64,000 nucleotides of DNA from NCBI GenBank assembly GCA_963769945.1, contig CAVYOA010000013.1, positions 62,001 through 126,000 on the forward strand, read 5' to 3'. Within the stretch, counting starts at the first letter, position 1, and every line of letters begins with the position of its first letter. This stretch comes from WHSW01 sp963769945. Its GTDB lineage: Bacteria; Actinomycetota; Thermoleophilia; Solirubrobacterales; 70-9. The translations under genes were made by a program, and so were the position numbers. Below, one piece after another: positions 28,570-37,393 of this stretch. Under the pieces are notes generated by a model. It had not been told where the DNA came from, searched no databases, and saw only the letters and a program-made list of their open reading frames with translations.

Positions 28570-29463
28570 CTAGGAGGCGAGCAGGAGCTCTAGCAACGCC
28601 TTCTGCGCATGCAGCCTGTTCTCGGCCTGATCCCAGACGGCTGAGCGTTCCCCATACAGAACATCCTCGGTGATCTCGTCGCCGGGATGAGCGGGCAGGC
28701 AGTGCAGCGCGATTGCCCGGTCGGATGCCGCATCCATCAGCGCCGAGTCGATGCGGTAAGGCTCGAGATCGCGGCGGCGGCGCTCGGCGTCGTCTTCATC
28801 GCCCATGCTGACCCAGACATCGGTGTAGACGGCGTCCACGCCATCGGCGGCCTCGCGCGGATCGTGCGTGTCGAGCGCCGCCAAGCCCGGCTCGAGCTCA
28901 TAGCCCGGCGGCGCTGCCACCCGAACCTCGACGCCCGCGGCGCCACCGAGGACTGCCAGTGAGCGGGCGACGTTGTTGCCATCGCCGACGTAGGCGACCT
29001 GGAGCCCCTCGAGCTCGCCGAAGCGCTCGCGAAGCGTTTGCAGGTCGGCCAGCGCTTGGCATGGATGGTGCAGCGGCGTGAGCCCATTGACCACGGGCAC
29101 TGCGGACGCTGCCGCCAGCTCCTCAACCTTGTCGTGCGAGCGTGAGCGAACGACGATCGCATGCAAGTAGCGCGAGAGGACGCGGGCGGTGTCGCCGATC
29201 GACTCGCCGCGCCCGAGCTGCAGCTCATCGGCGCGCAGCGGCAGCGGATTTGCTCCGAGCTCGGCGACGCCGACCTGAAACGAGACCCGGGTCCTGGTCG
29301 ACGGAACCTCGAACATCAGCGCGACCGTCTTCCCAGCGAGCGAGTCAATACCCACCGCGTTGCTTCGTCCCGCTTTTAGCTCGCCGGCGCGTTCGAGAAC
29401 CCGGCTGAGGTCGGAGCGTGAGAACTCTTCGCCACTGAGGAAGTGAGATGCGGACCCGTTCAA
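28570..29463 (-). CDS. argF: Ornithine carbamoyltransferase
   Basis: Makes citrulline from ornithine and carbamoyl phosphate in arginine biosynthesis. 297 residues, standard. Carbamoyl-phosphate motif STRTRVSF, HPCQALADLQT, ornithine-side motif VSMGDED and HCLPAHPGDEI. Start is TTG 29463 (MNGSASHFLS). Single gene, transcribed away from the histone-like gene; no other arg genes nearby. Confidence 0.94.
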   Translation of the reverse strand: MNGSASHFLSGEEFSRSDLSRVLERAGELKAGRSNAVGIDSLAGKTVALMFEVPSTRTRVSFQVGVAELGANPLPLRADELQLGRGESIGDTARVLSRYLHAIVVRSRSHDKVEELAAASAVPVVNGLTPLHHPCQALADLQTLRERFGELEGLQVAYVGDGNNVARSLAVLGGAAGVEVRVAAPPGYELEPGLAALDTHDPREAADGVDAVYTDVWVSMGDEDDAERRRRDLEPYRIDSALMDAASDRAIALHCLPAHPGDEITEDVLYGERSAVWDQAENRLHAQKALLELLLAS

Positions 29464-29553
29464 GCGAGGATCATAAGCGCGCCGTGATACGCGTTGCGCC
29501 GAGGAATGAAATAGTGCCCGCGAATACGGTTTCCCAGCCTAGGAGGGGTTTGC

Positions 29554-30399
29554 ATGGCAACGAGTTCCGGTGGTTCGAGAAAATCGGCGAGCGGTGCGCG
29601 ACGCAAGCCCGCTAGTCGGGCAAAGAAGTCGACGACTCGCAGCGCGAAGAAGCCAGCCGCCAGCCGAGCGAAGAAGCCCGCCGCAAGCCGGGCGAAGAAG
29701 CCCGCCGCAAGCCGGGCGAAGAAGCCAGCCGCCAGCCGGGCGAAGAAGCCAGCCGCCAGCCGGGCGAAGAAGCCAGCCGCCAGCCGGGCGAGAAAGCCCA
29801 CGTCGAGCGCGCGCAAGAGCACGGCGGCAGGGCGATCCGACAAGAGCGTGCAGGCGTTTCGCGACGCCGTCGAGCGCAGCCGCTCGGCGTTGGAGTCGAA
29901 CGTCACCGTCTCTCGCGATCGCCTCCAGGAAGTCGTCGACGATCTCGTCAAGCGCGGCCGGATGCAGCGAAGCGACGCCAACGAGCTCATCTCCAGCATT
30001 GTCGACCGCGGACGCCGGGCGACCGACGAGCTCATCCGCGACCTCGAGAAGCTGCTCGACCAGGCCCGCAAGGAAGTCGAGAGCCGAACCACCCGCACTC
30101 GCCGAGAGGTCGAGTCGCGCACCGCGACGACGCGAGTCCAGGCAACCCGTGCCGCCGAGCGCGCCGCCCGCGCGGCCCGCGACGCCGCCGAGCGTCCGCT
30201 CGCCGAAGCCGACAAGTTGCGCCGGCGAGCCGGGGTCGGCGGCCCGCCGATCACGGGCTATGAGCAGCTCACCGCGGCGCAGATCAAGTCAAGGCTCGGC
30301 GATCTCAACAAGGCCGATCTGCGCAAGGTCCGCACGGCCGAGAAACGAGGCATGGCGCGTAAGAGCATCCTCGACGAGATCGAAACCAAGCTGAAGTAG
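29554..30399 (+). CDS. Histone H1-like protein with Lys/Ala tandem repeats
   Basis: 281 residues in three parts. Residues 1-90 are a basic tail with six copies of AKKPAASR (31-78) plus degenerate ends, resembling eukaryotic H1 tails and bacterial H1-like DNA-binding proteins. Residues 95-215 form a long charged helix (phasin-like, DRLQEVVDDLVKRGRMQRSDANEL). The C-terminus (about 240-281) LTAAQIKSRLGDLNKADL is a short SAP/Rho-like helix pair. It probably binds DNA or acts at granules. GGAGGGGT precedes the ATG. Confidence 0.8.
   Translation: MATSSGGSRKSASGARRKPASRAKKSTTRSAKKPAASRAKKPAASRAKKPAASRAKKPAASRAKKPAASRAKKPAASRARKPTSSARKSTAAGRSDKSVQAFRDAVERSRSALESNVTVSRDRLQEVVDDLVKRGRMQRSDANELISSIVDRGRRATDELIRDLEKLLDQARKEVESRTTRTRREVESRTATTRVQATRAAERAARAARDAAERPLAEADKLRRRAGVGGPPITGYEQLTAAQIKSRLGDLNKADLRKVRTAEKRGMARKSILDEIETKLK
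29644..29787 (+). repeat. Six 24-bp in-frame tandem repeats
   Basis: Six units each coding AKKPAASR within the histone-like gene. Units are nearly identical, differing at a few third positions (gccgc/ccgcc variants), which points to recent unit duplication or conversion and possible copy-number variation between strains. Confidence 0.9.
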
Positions 30400-30420
30400 C
30401 GCCCTGCCAACATAGGTTGC

Positions 30421-31749
30421 GTGGAGACCACGGCGGCCAAGCCGCGTCCCGGAACCGAACTCGAACTGGAGATCGATTCGCTGGCCCAGGGGGGCCGTGG
30501 CGTCGCTCGCAGCAACGGCTACGTCGTCTTCGTCAGCGGCGCTCTGCCTGGCGATCGCGTCCGGGTGCGCCTAACCAAGACGAAAAAGAGCTTCGCCGAG
30601 GGCAAGGCGGTCGAGTTGCTACGCGCGAGTTCCGAGCGGATCGCAGACACCTGCGTCCACGACGGCGAGCCGTGCCCAGGCGCTCCATGGCAGGGAATGA
30701 CCTACGAGCGCCAGCTTGCCGAGAAGTCTGAGCAGGCCGCCGACGCGCTGCGGCGCCTCGGCCACCTCGAGGGCTTTGACTTCGAGCCGATCGAATCGGC
30801 GATCGAGCCCTGGCGCTATCGCAACAAGCTCGAGTACTCCTTCGGCGATAGCGATGGCCAACCGACACTCGGCTTTCACCGGCGCGGCAGCTGGTCGGAG
30901 ACGGTCGACGTCGAGGACTGCAAGCTCGCCTCCGAAGCAAACAACGCAGCCCGGAACGCGGTTCGCGAGTGGGCGCGCGAGGAGGGCGTCTCGACCTACG
31001 ACACTCGCGCGCAGACCGGCATCCTGCGAAACCTCGTCGTTCGCGACGGCCGGCGCACCGGGCAGGTGCAGACCCGCCTGGTGACGTCGCCGCAGCAGAT
31101 CCCACGACCTCCCGTCGACCTGCACACCGTGATCGACGGATCGGCGGGCGCGACCGATGGACCGACCGGCGTGCTCGGGGCCGAGCACTTGACCGAGCGG
31201 CTTTGCGGACTTTCCTTCCGCGTCTCTCACACAGCCTTCATGCAGACGAACACGGAAATGGCCGAGCGCCTGTACGCAATCGCCGGCGAAGCGGCGGGGC
31301 TGACAGGCGCCGAGCGCGTCTTCGACCTCTTCTGCGGAATCGGCACGATCGGGCTTGCCCTGGCCGACCAGGCAGGCGAGGTCTGGGGCCTGGAGAGCGT
31401 CGAGGATGCTGTCCTAGACGCCGAGCAGAACGCAGCTCTCAACGGCATCGAGAACGCACGCTTCGTCTGCGCCGACGCGCGCCTGGGGATTGCGCCCCTG
31501 CTCGAACGAGCAGGTAAGCCCGACGTCGTCGTCGTCGACCCCCCACGCGCCGGTCTCTCACAGAAGATCGTCCGCCGCGTGCTCGAGTGCGAGGCGCCCC
31601 GGATCGTCTACGTCTCGTGCAACCCGACGACCCTCGCGCCCAACGCCGCTCAAATCGTTGAGGCGGGATATACGCTGCGTCGCGTGAGGCCGGTCGACAT
31701 GTTCCCGCAGACGCCGCATGTGGAATGCGTGGCGGTGCTGGAGCGGTGA
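30421..31749 (+). CDS. RNA m5U methyltransferase, TrmA/RlmD family
   Basis: SAM-dependent uracil-C5 methyltransferase for 23S rRNA or tRNA, 442 residues from GTG 30421. Order: TRAM RNA-binding domain (about 1-65, GGRGVARSNGYVVFVSGALPGDRV), Cys residues in TCVHDGEPCPGAPWQ where RlmD has its iron-sulfur cluster, SAM motif FDLFCGIGTIGLALAD, VDPPRAGLSQ, and nucleophile Cys in YVSCNPTTLA. Full four-Cys cluster is not certain, so rRNA or tRNA specificity is open. GTGA overlap with next gene. Confidence 0.92.
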   Translation: METTAAKPRPGTELELEIDSLAQGGRGVARSNGYVVFVSGALPGDRVRVRLTKTKKSFAEGKAVELLRASSERIADTCVHDGEPCPGAPWQGMTYERQLAEKSEQAADALRRLGHLEGFDFEPIESAIEPWRYRNKLEYSFGDSDGQPTLGFHRRGSWSETVDVEDCKLASEANNAARNAVREWAREEGVSTYDTRAQTGILRNLVVRDGRRTGQVQTRLVTSPQQIPRPPVDLHTVIDGSAGATDGPTGVLGAEHLTERLCGLSFRVSHTAFMQTNTEMAERLYAIAGEAAGLTGAERVFDLFCGIGTIGLALADQAGEVWGLESVEDAVLDAEQNAALNGIENARFVCADARLGIAPLLERAGKPDVVVVDPPRAGLSQKIVRRVLECEAPRIVYVSCNPTTLAPNAAQIVEAGYTLRRVRPVDMFPQTPHVECVAVLER

Positions 31750-32534
31750 AGGCTCGCGCGTTCGGCGTTGCCGCAGGTCTCGACCCTGAGGTGGCGGGGC
31801 CGCTGGCGGCGCGTTGCCAGGAGCTCGGATACGCCTCGCTGTGGTCCAACGATCATCCCGGCGCCCTCGGCCTCGAAACGCTGGCGGTGTTCTCCGAGCA
31901 CGCGCCCAAGCTCGACCTGGGTGTTGGCGTGATGGCGCTGGATCGCCACGACCCCAGCGAGATCAACGCTCACATCGATCGCCTCGGCCTCGACCGCTCC
32001 AAGCTCTGGCTCGGGATCGGCGCCGGGTTCTCGAACAAGCCGCTGACCAAAATGCGTGAGGCGGTCGGCGGACTGCGCGAGGCGGTGGGGGATGTACGAC
32101 TCGTCCTCGCCGCGATGGGCCCGAAGATGTGCGCACTCGGCGGCGCCGAGTTCGACGGCGTCTTCTTCAACTGGATGACGCCCGACTTCGCCACCGCTGC
32201 TCGCGCTCACGTCGAGTCTGGTGCCGCCGACGCAGGCAAATCCACGCCGCCCGTGCTCGGCTACGTGCGCGCGGCAGTTGGCGGGGACGCCGGCGAGCGG
32301 CTGGCCAAGGAGGAATCGTTCTACCGCGATCTCCACGACGGCTACCGCAGCCACTTCGAGCGCCTCGGCGAGCCCGAGGGCACGGTCGGCGTCGCCGCGG
32401 CCGATCGTGAAGCCGCCCAGACTGAGCTCTCGGACTACGAGGCGCTCGACGTCACCGTCGTTCGCGGCCTCGCTAGCGCCAGCGCCGAGGCGATGACTGC
32501 GCTGGCATCGGCGACGGCGCCCGAAGTCCGCTAG
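31746..32534 (+). CDS. LLM-class flavin-dependent oxidoreductase
   Basis: Luciferase-like monooxygenase family protein, probably F420- or FMN-dependent; 262 residues, slightly short. Features: GYASLWSNDHPG, LGVGVMALDRHDP, LGIGAGFSNKPL, LAAMGPKMCALGGAEFDGVFFNWMTP. GTG 31746 overlaps the upstream stop (GTGA), so expression is coupled to the methyltransferase. Substrate unknown. Confidence 0.87.
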   Translation: MKARAFGVAAGLDPEVAGPLAARCQELGYASLWSNDHPGALGLETLAVFSEHAPKLDLGVGVMALDRHDPSEINAHIDRLGLDRSKLWLGIGAGFSNKPLTKMREAVGGLREAVGDVRLVLAAMGPKMCALGGAEFDGVFFNWMTPDFATAARAHVESGAADAGKSTPPVLGYVRAAVGGDAGERLAKEESFYRDLHDGYRSHFERLGEPEGTVGVAAADREAAQTELSDYEALDVTVVRGLASASAEAMTALASATAPEVR

Positions 32535-33220
32535 TACGGAGGCAGGTCGGCGTACCAGTCGCCGAGTGCGCGAAAGGCGGCCCAGAAATCGCGCTTGGAC
32601 TCCTCGGAGTCGAGCGACTCGTCGATGTCGGGTACGTAGAGCACATCGATGCTCGGAGTCAGCTTCTGAATCTGGCCGAGCGACTCCTCGAGCGGGCTCG
32701 CCAATGGCAGCTCGAGCTCGTTCAAGGCATCGAGCGCGCGCTCTCCCATGACGACGATGCAGCGTGGAGAAACGATCGCGATCTCCTCGACGACCCGCTC
32801 GACGCACTCCGCCGCGGCTAGCGAGGTGTCCCCAACAGGGCACTTGACGCACAGCGTTCCGTAAACCGCGAGCGGATCGATCCCGAGCCGCTTGAAGCTC
32901 TTCATCAGCGCGTTGCCCGCGCGACCGTAGAAAGCGACACCCTCCTCGATCTCCGCCGCACTCGGCGCGTACTTGAGCAGCATCACATCCGCCTGCGGAT
33001 GGCCGGAGCCGAGCACCGGCATCAGGTTCCCGCGTGGGCAGTGCGAGCACTCCTGCAGCCGGTGCGTGAGTTGGTTGAGCTCGCGGATCGCGCGCTCGAG
33101 GTATTTCTCTTGAATCTCGTCGTCGGTGATTGGCAAGCTCGTTCCTCTCGGCCCGATGGACGAGCCCGACGAAGTCTTTGACGGCCCCGCCTGCCCTCCT
33201 GCCGCGCCGCCGGCTTGCAT
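32531..33220 (-). CDS. Uracil-DNA glycosylase family protein (iron-sulfur type)
   Basis: Removes uracil or related bases from DNA. 229 residues. Segment CSHCPRG starts the domain, with CVKCPVGD later as the other cysteine pair for an Fe-S cluster, as in family 4 enzymes. VLGSGHPQADVMLLKYAPSAAE holds the catalytic region (family usually G-E-A-P-G-x-x-E, here altered: YAPSAAE), so activity or specificity may differ. Its ATG overlaps the stop of the upstream fusion gene by one base. Converges with the oxidoreductase by 4 bases. Confidence 0.8.
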   Translation of the reverse strand: MQAGGAAGGQAGPSKTSSGSSIGPRGTSLPITDDEIQEKYLERAIRELNQLTHRLQECSHCPRGNLMPVLGSGHPQADVMLLKYAPSAAEIEEGVAFYGRAGNALMKSFKRLGIDPLAVYGTLCVKCPVGDTSLAAAECVERVVEEIAIVSPRCIVVMGERALDALNELELPLASPLEESLGQIQKLTPSIDVLYVPDIDESLDSEESKRDFWAAFRALGDWYADLPPY

Positions 33221-35187
33221 CAGGCCTTGCTACTGCGCGGGCGCGGCCGGGGGTCGCCGCTGACGCGCCTGCCGCCGCGACCACCACCGGTCTGAAGCCA
33301 TTTCAGCGTCTGCACGTAGACGAGGTTCTTGTGCTTGCGCACGATGTCGGCGCTGCGCATCGCTTCCAAGAACTCCTCGGGTCCGTCGAAATCGTGGACT
33401 GTGGTCATGACGCTGCCGAGACCCTGAGCGACATGGCTGTCGGAGCCGGCGCCGGGAACGATGCGGTACTTCTCGGCAAAGCGCTCGGCCTCCTCGTTGA
33501 ACGCCGTCAGAGCGACCCGGGGGTTGAAGACCTCGATGATGTCGATCTCCTCGACGATCTCGAGCAGATGCTCGTAGTCGGGCACCGAATGCAGGCGGTC
33601 GAACGGGTGCGGGACGTAGACGAGGCCCCCCTGACGGCGGATCTCGGCAATCGTCTCGCGCATGCTCATTCCCCGAGGGATGAGCTCTTCGACGAAGAGG
33701 CCGATCACCTCACCCTGCTCAGCCGTCTTGATCTCCTCGGCGACGATCACCTTGATGCCGAAGGACTCGGAAGCTTCTCGTGCCGCCAGCGCGCCCGAGA
33801 TCTCGTTGTGGTCGGTGATCGCGATTGCGCCGAGCCCGGCCTCGGCCGCTGTGGCGAGCAGCGTCTCCACCGGCGTCGCGCAGTCGGACGAATGATCGGT
33901 GTGCATATGCAGGTCGACGTTGATCTCGCGCCGTCGCGAGATCCGGCGGCGAACCTCGGCATTGCCAGCCGCGTCATGGCGACGCGAAGCGATCCGCCGG
34001 TATATCTCCTCGACCTGGTCGGCGGCCGCCTGCCAATCGCGCTGGGCCCCGCGTGCCCGGCTGAGGAGCTCGCGCCGCAGTGCGGGCGTCTGCCCAAGGC
34101 GCTCGAGCTGCCCCGCCAGCGTCACCGCATCACCGGCTGGAAACATCAGGCCGAGCTCGCCGTCGCCAATCAGCTCCGCATAGAGGCCGTTCTGGGAGAC
34201 GACAGGAATCGTCTCGTTGGCAAGGGCGGTGCGGATGATGCCTGGGGCCAGCAGGGGGCCGCCCGAGCAGGCACAGACGACATCTGCACCCGCGATCAGC
34301 GCCTCGGCGCTGCACTCGCGCGCGTCAACGACGCGCACGCGCTGGCGCAGGCGTTGCGCGATCCGCACCTCGGTCGAATCTCCAATCCAGACCGCGACCT
34401 CCCAGTCGGCGTCGAGGCTCAGTCTGCGCACTGCACGCAGGAACAGCCGTAGCGCGCCGCGCTCCTCCGAGAGGCAGAAAGCGATTCGCAACGGCTGCTT
34501 GTCGCCGGCGCTCTTGCGCCCCGCCGGCCACCAGGGTTGCACCGTCGCGTCAGCGCCGGGGGTGACGCGCTCGTAGGCGCCGGGGAAGAACCGTTCCATC
34601 AACCCGGCGGTTGTGGCGCAGCTGCTGGTGCGCGCATCGAGGCGGCCAAGGAAGATCTCGACCAATGGGCGAGCCACTTGAGTCGAGAGGATGCGTTCAG
34701 TGGGCTCGTAGAAGCTGCCGACGTTGAGCGACCGCGAATGTCTCAGCGCTGCCGATGCGACGCTGGGAAAGAACGGGTCGTGGACATGAACGATGTCGAG
34801 GGTGACGCCGACGAAGAGTGCTTCCAGCGCCCGGTTGACGTCGAGCGGTAGCGGCGCTGCTCGAGTGCCAGGGCCACGAGGACGCGGAATACCGCTGCCC
34901 AGCGCAACCACCGCGGGACCGTGCTCGCCGACGCGCACGCCCTCCCAATCGCCGAACAGGGCGTCGGGATTGTCCGGGGCAACCTTGATCGCGCGTCGCG
35001 ACTCACGCACCTGCCGCCGCGAGTCCGAGGGCGCTGCGATCAGAACCCGGTGACCGCGCTCGGCGAGCTCGGCGGCGACGCGGGACGAGAACTCGTTGAT
35101 CTCATTGCGGGTCTCCCACGGATGCGACGTCACCTGCGCGATCGAAAGCGGTTGCTCGGTACCCACCCGGCCCAGGATATGAGACAA
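33220..35187 (-). CDS. Fused glycosyltransferase (GT4-like) and PHP-domain phosphoesterase
   Basis: 655 residues. The first 410 resemble a GT-B glycosyltransferase: SIAQVTSHPWETRNEIN, DIVHVHDPFFP, a long linker and GLMFPAGDAVTLAGQLERLGQ. The last 230 are a complete PHP phosphoesterase: NVDLHMHTDHSSDC, ITDHNEISGA, EEIKTAEQGEVIGLF, VYVPHPFDR, GAGSDSHVAQGLG. The metal-binding His/Asp set is present. Start MSHILGRVG could also be nearer SIAQVTSHP. Joining sugar transfer and phosphate hydrolysis suggests phospho-sugar lipid metabolism, unproven. Ends overlapping the glycosylase start. Confidence 0.86.
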   Translation of the reverse strand: MSHILGRVGTEQPLSIAQVTSHPWETRNEINEFSSRVAAELAERGHRVLIAAPSDSRRQVRESRRAIKVAPDNPDALFGDWEGVRVGEHGPAVVALGSGIPRPRGPGTRAAPLPLDVNRALEALFVGVTLDIVHVHDPFFPSVASAALRHSRSLNVGSFYEPTERILSTQVARPLVEIFLGRLDARTSSCATTAGLMERFFPGAYERVTPGADATVQPWWPAGRKSAGDKQPLRIAFCLSEERGALRLFLRAVRRLSLDADWEVAVWIGDSTEVRIAQRLRQRVRVVDARECSAEALIAGADVVCACSGGPLLAPGIIRTALANETIPVVSQNGLYAELIGDGELGLMFPAGDAVTLAGQLERLGQTPALRRELLSRARGAQRDWQAAADQVEEIYRRIASRRHDAAGNAEVRRRISRRREINVDLHMHTDHSSDCATPVETLLATAAEAGLGAIAITDHNEISGALAAREASESFGIKVIVAEEIKTAEQGEVIGLFVEELIPRGMSMRETIAEIRRQGGLVYVPHPFDRLHSVPDYEHLLEIVEEIDIIEVFNPRVALTAFNEEAERFAEKYRIVPGAGSDSHVAQGLGSVMTTVHDFDGPEEFLEAMRSADIVRKHKNLVYVQTLKWLQTGGGRGGRRVSGDPRPRPRSSKA

Positions 35188-35193
35188 AGGCGA

Positions 35194-35232
35194 GAGGCCC
35201 GCCCCAAACCTCGTGGTTCAGAGACGGGCCTC
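35194..35232 (-). terminator. Candidate terminator stem
   Basis: GAGGCCCG…CGGGCCTC inverted repeat, 8-bp stem with a long 23-base loop, after the short coding remnant and before the fusion gene. Weak as a terminator because the loop is long and no T-run follows. Confidence 0.4.
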
Positions 35233-35254
35233 CTGCTCAGGGGTGCGCTTCGGG

Positions 35255-35338
35255 TCAGCCGAGCTGGAGCTTGACCCGGCTCTTGGTGGTGCCGTCGGAG
35301 TCCGTGAAGGTGCCCAGGATCTTGAACTTGGCGACCTT
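35255..35338 (-). pseudogene. 3' remnant of a lost gene (27 codons)
   Basis: In one minus-strand frame the sequence reads KVAKFKILGTFTDSDGTTKS then RVKLQLG and stop, with a TAA immediately before. The beta-strand-rich, well-composed peptide looks like the C-terminus of an exported protein whose upstream part is gone. It has its own inverted repeat downstream. Too short to assign. Confidence 0.4.
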
Positions 35339-35376
35339 TTATTCACTCACTTTGGATCAGTGGCAAGCCGGCAAAC

Positions 35377-35406
35377 GTCAGAGGCCCGCCGAAGCGGGGC
35401 TCTGAC
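35377..35406 (-). terminator. Intrinsic terminator of the secreted-protein gene
   Basis: GTCAGAGGCCCGC-CGAA-GCGGGGCTCTGAC, a 13-bp stem with one mismatch and a tetraloop, about 25 bases beyond the stop of the gene at 35430. A short A/T-rich stretch with TTTGGATC and TTTTATTC lies beyond it on the minus strand's downstream side. Confidence 0.7.
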
Positions 35407-35429
35407 AAACCGAAACGGCGCTGGCCGCG

Positions 35430-36039
35430 CTATTCGGTGACCTGCACGTAAACGCGCTTGCGGGCACCAGGGCCGGTAGCGGTACCGTCGCTGTTGCGTG
35501 GGCTGACGACGAGCGCGTTGATCGTCTTCGAGTTCGCCGGCGCACACTCGACCACCCCCGCGACCTGGCAGCGTGCGACGCTGACTTCGCCGCCGAAGTT
35601 GGGCTCGGCGTCGCCGTCGGCGCCATCGACGTTGACTTGGTTCTGGATCGCGATCGTCGCGCTCAGTCCCTTGCCGACGAGCGTCTCGCCCGTATCGATG
35701 TAGGCATTATTGTTCGTCTGGTAGCCGTCGAGCACGGTGAAGCCGCCCGACTGCTCCTCGATCTGACCCTGCTCGTTGAGCAGCAGCCAGCGGACCTTGA
35801 GATCGTTTGCGGTCTGGCCGTCGAGGGTGTCGGCGTCGACGCCCTTGAGGCTCTTCTCTCGGACCGCCTCGCCGCCGACGGAATTCTTCTGCAAGTCCTT
35901 GCCGCCTACGACTCTGCCCTTGATCTGCGAGCTGCTCGGTGATCACCGTTGCCGCATACGCCGTGCCCGCCAGCGCGGCCACCAAGGCCACGATCGCGAC
36001 GATCATCGATCCGCTCGGTCGGAATCTATTCAGGCCCAT
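35430..36039 (-). pseudogene. Secreted repeat-type hypothetical protein, one frameshift
   Basis: A protein type common in this lineage: short start MGLNRFRPSGSM, helix IVAIVALVAALAGTAYAA (signal or anchor), then short repeats of the IKG/GKDL kind (QIKGRVVGGKDLQKNSVGG, SLKGVDADTLDG) and a 130-residue beta-rich C-terminus with two Cys. One extra base at about 35935 separates signal and body; removing it gives VITESSQIKGRV and 202 residues. Start ATG 36039 has AAAGGAGG 8 bases upstream. Function unknown; likely surface exposed. Confidence 0.72.
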
Positions 36040-36146
36040 CGAGCCTTCCTCCTTTGGTTGTTTCGTGCCATCCGAGGGAGTACGGAAGAACTCCCTCCTC
36101 GGTTCAACCCGCGCGCTGGAGGATGGAGCGGTCGGCGCGCCGAGCC

Positions 36147-37335
36147 TCAGGCCGAAGCGGTCTCTTCTTCGCCGTTTGTCGGTCGACCTCGCTGCGGCCT
36201 TGCGCGCGTACTTGGCAATGAACTCCTCAGTCTGCGCACGCGCCTGATCGTCGGGCCGCTGGCTGTGCGGCGACTTCATCAGGTAGCTGGAGGGACCGTC
36301 GAGCTGACCGGCGACGCCGTTGTTGAGCGCCAGCTTGATCAAGCGAACCGCATCGATGACGACGCCGGCAGAGTTCGGCGAGTCCCAGACCTCCAGCTTG
36401 AGCTCGACCGTCAGCGGCACGTCACCAAAGGACTTGCCCTCGAGCCGGATGTGGGCCCACTTGCGATCGGTCAGCCACGGCACATAGTCGGACGGCCCGA
36501 CGTGCACGTCATCGGCGGGAAGCTCGGTCCCCATCACCGAGGTGACTGCGTTGGTCTTCGAGATCTTCTTCGAGTCGAGGCGCTCGCGCTCGAGCATGTT
36601 GAAGAAGTCCATGTTGCCGCCGACGTTGAGCTGCGAAGTGTGCTCAAGCACGACGCCGCGCTCATGGAAGAGGCGGGCGAGATTGCGGTGGACGATCGTC
36701 GCCCCGACTTGGGACTTGATGTCGTCGCCGATGATCGGCAGGCCGGCCTCGGTGAAGCGCTTGCCCCAATAGTCCTCTCGGGCGATGAAAACCGGCAGGC
36801 AGTTGACGAAGCCCACGCCCGCCTCGAGCGCCTGCTCGACGTACCACTTGGTCGCGGCCTCGGAGCCAACCGGTAGATAGCAAACGAGGACGTCGGCCTT
36901 GGTCCTCTTGAGGATGCCGACGATGTCGGCTGTCGGCCCTGGCGCCTTGGTGATTCGCTGCTTCAGGTACTTACCGAGACCGTCATGGGTCATGCCGCGA
37001 TGGACCTCGACGCCGAGGTTGCCGACGTCGGCGAACTTGATCGTGTCGTTCTGTCCCGACCAGATCGCCTCGGAGAGGTCCTTGCCGACCTTCTCGGAGT
37101 CGATATCGAAAGCCGCGACGAACTCGATGTCGCGCACGTGATAGCCGCCGAGGTCGACGTGCATGAGCCCGGGAACCTGCTCCTGCGGGTCAGCGTCCTT
37201 GTAGTACTCGACGCCCTGGACGAAGCTGTTCGCGCAGTTACCGACACCGACGATCGCGACGCGAACCTTGCCGTCGTCCGGGTGATGCCCGTTGGCGCTC
37301 GCGCCGTTCGTCGCGTTGCCGTTTGCTTTGCTCAT
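36147..37335 (-). CDS. ino1: Inositol-3-phosphate synthase (actinobacterial type), 3' frameshift
   Basis: Converts glucose-6-phosphate to inositol-3-phosphate, precursor of phosphatidylinositol and mycothiol. Motifs: VRVAIVGVGNCANSFVQGVEYY, DIEFVAAFDIDSEKVG, VLVCYLPVGSEAATKWY, GDDIKSQVGATIVHR, LNVGGNMDFFNML, and KSPHSQRPDD. As read, the frame continues into the next gene; one extra base at about 36189 hides the stop. Corrected, the end is AAAGRPTNGEEETASA and 395 residues. CDP-alcohol transferase gene lies just downstream on the other side of its start, a classic phosphatidylinositol pairing. Confidence 0.9.
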
Positions 37336-37393
37336 ATGAAGATGATCCTCTCGAGGCGGGTGGAAGGCGAACTACCCGCTTTTGATGCGTTGG

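Noticed and set aside
29644..29787. Direct repeats resembling a CRISPR array
   Set aside because: Units are adjacent without spacers and code in frame for AKKPAASR; no cas genes.
29460..30254. Long minus-strand ORF with repeated FFARLAAG
   Set aside because: It is the exact antisense of the Lys/Ala repeat gene; the repeat arises from the 24-bp units. The sense gene has a good ribosome site and coherent domains.
31650..33287. 545-aa minus-strand ORF over the oxidoreductase and glycosylase genes
   Set aside because: Composition is Arg/Ala-rich without motifs, and it conflicts with two well-supported genes.
33130..34452. 440-aa plus-strand ORF opposite the glycosyltransferase-PHP fusion
   Set aside because: Shadow of the fusion gene, whose PHP metal motifs are complete on the minus strand.
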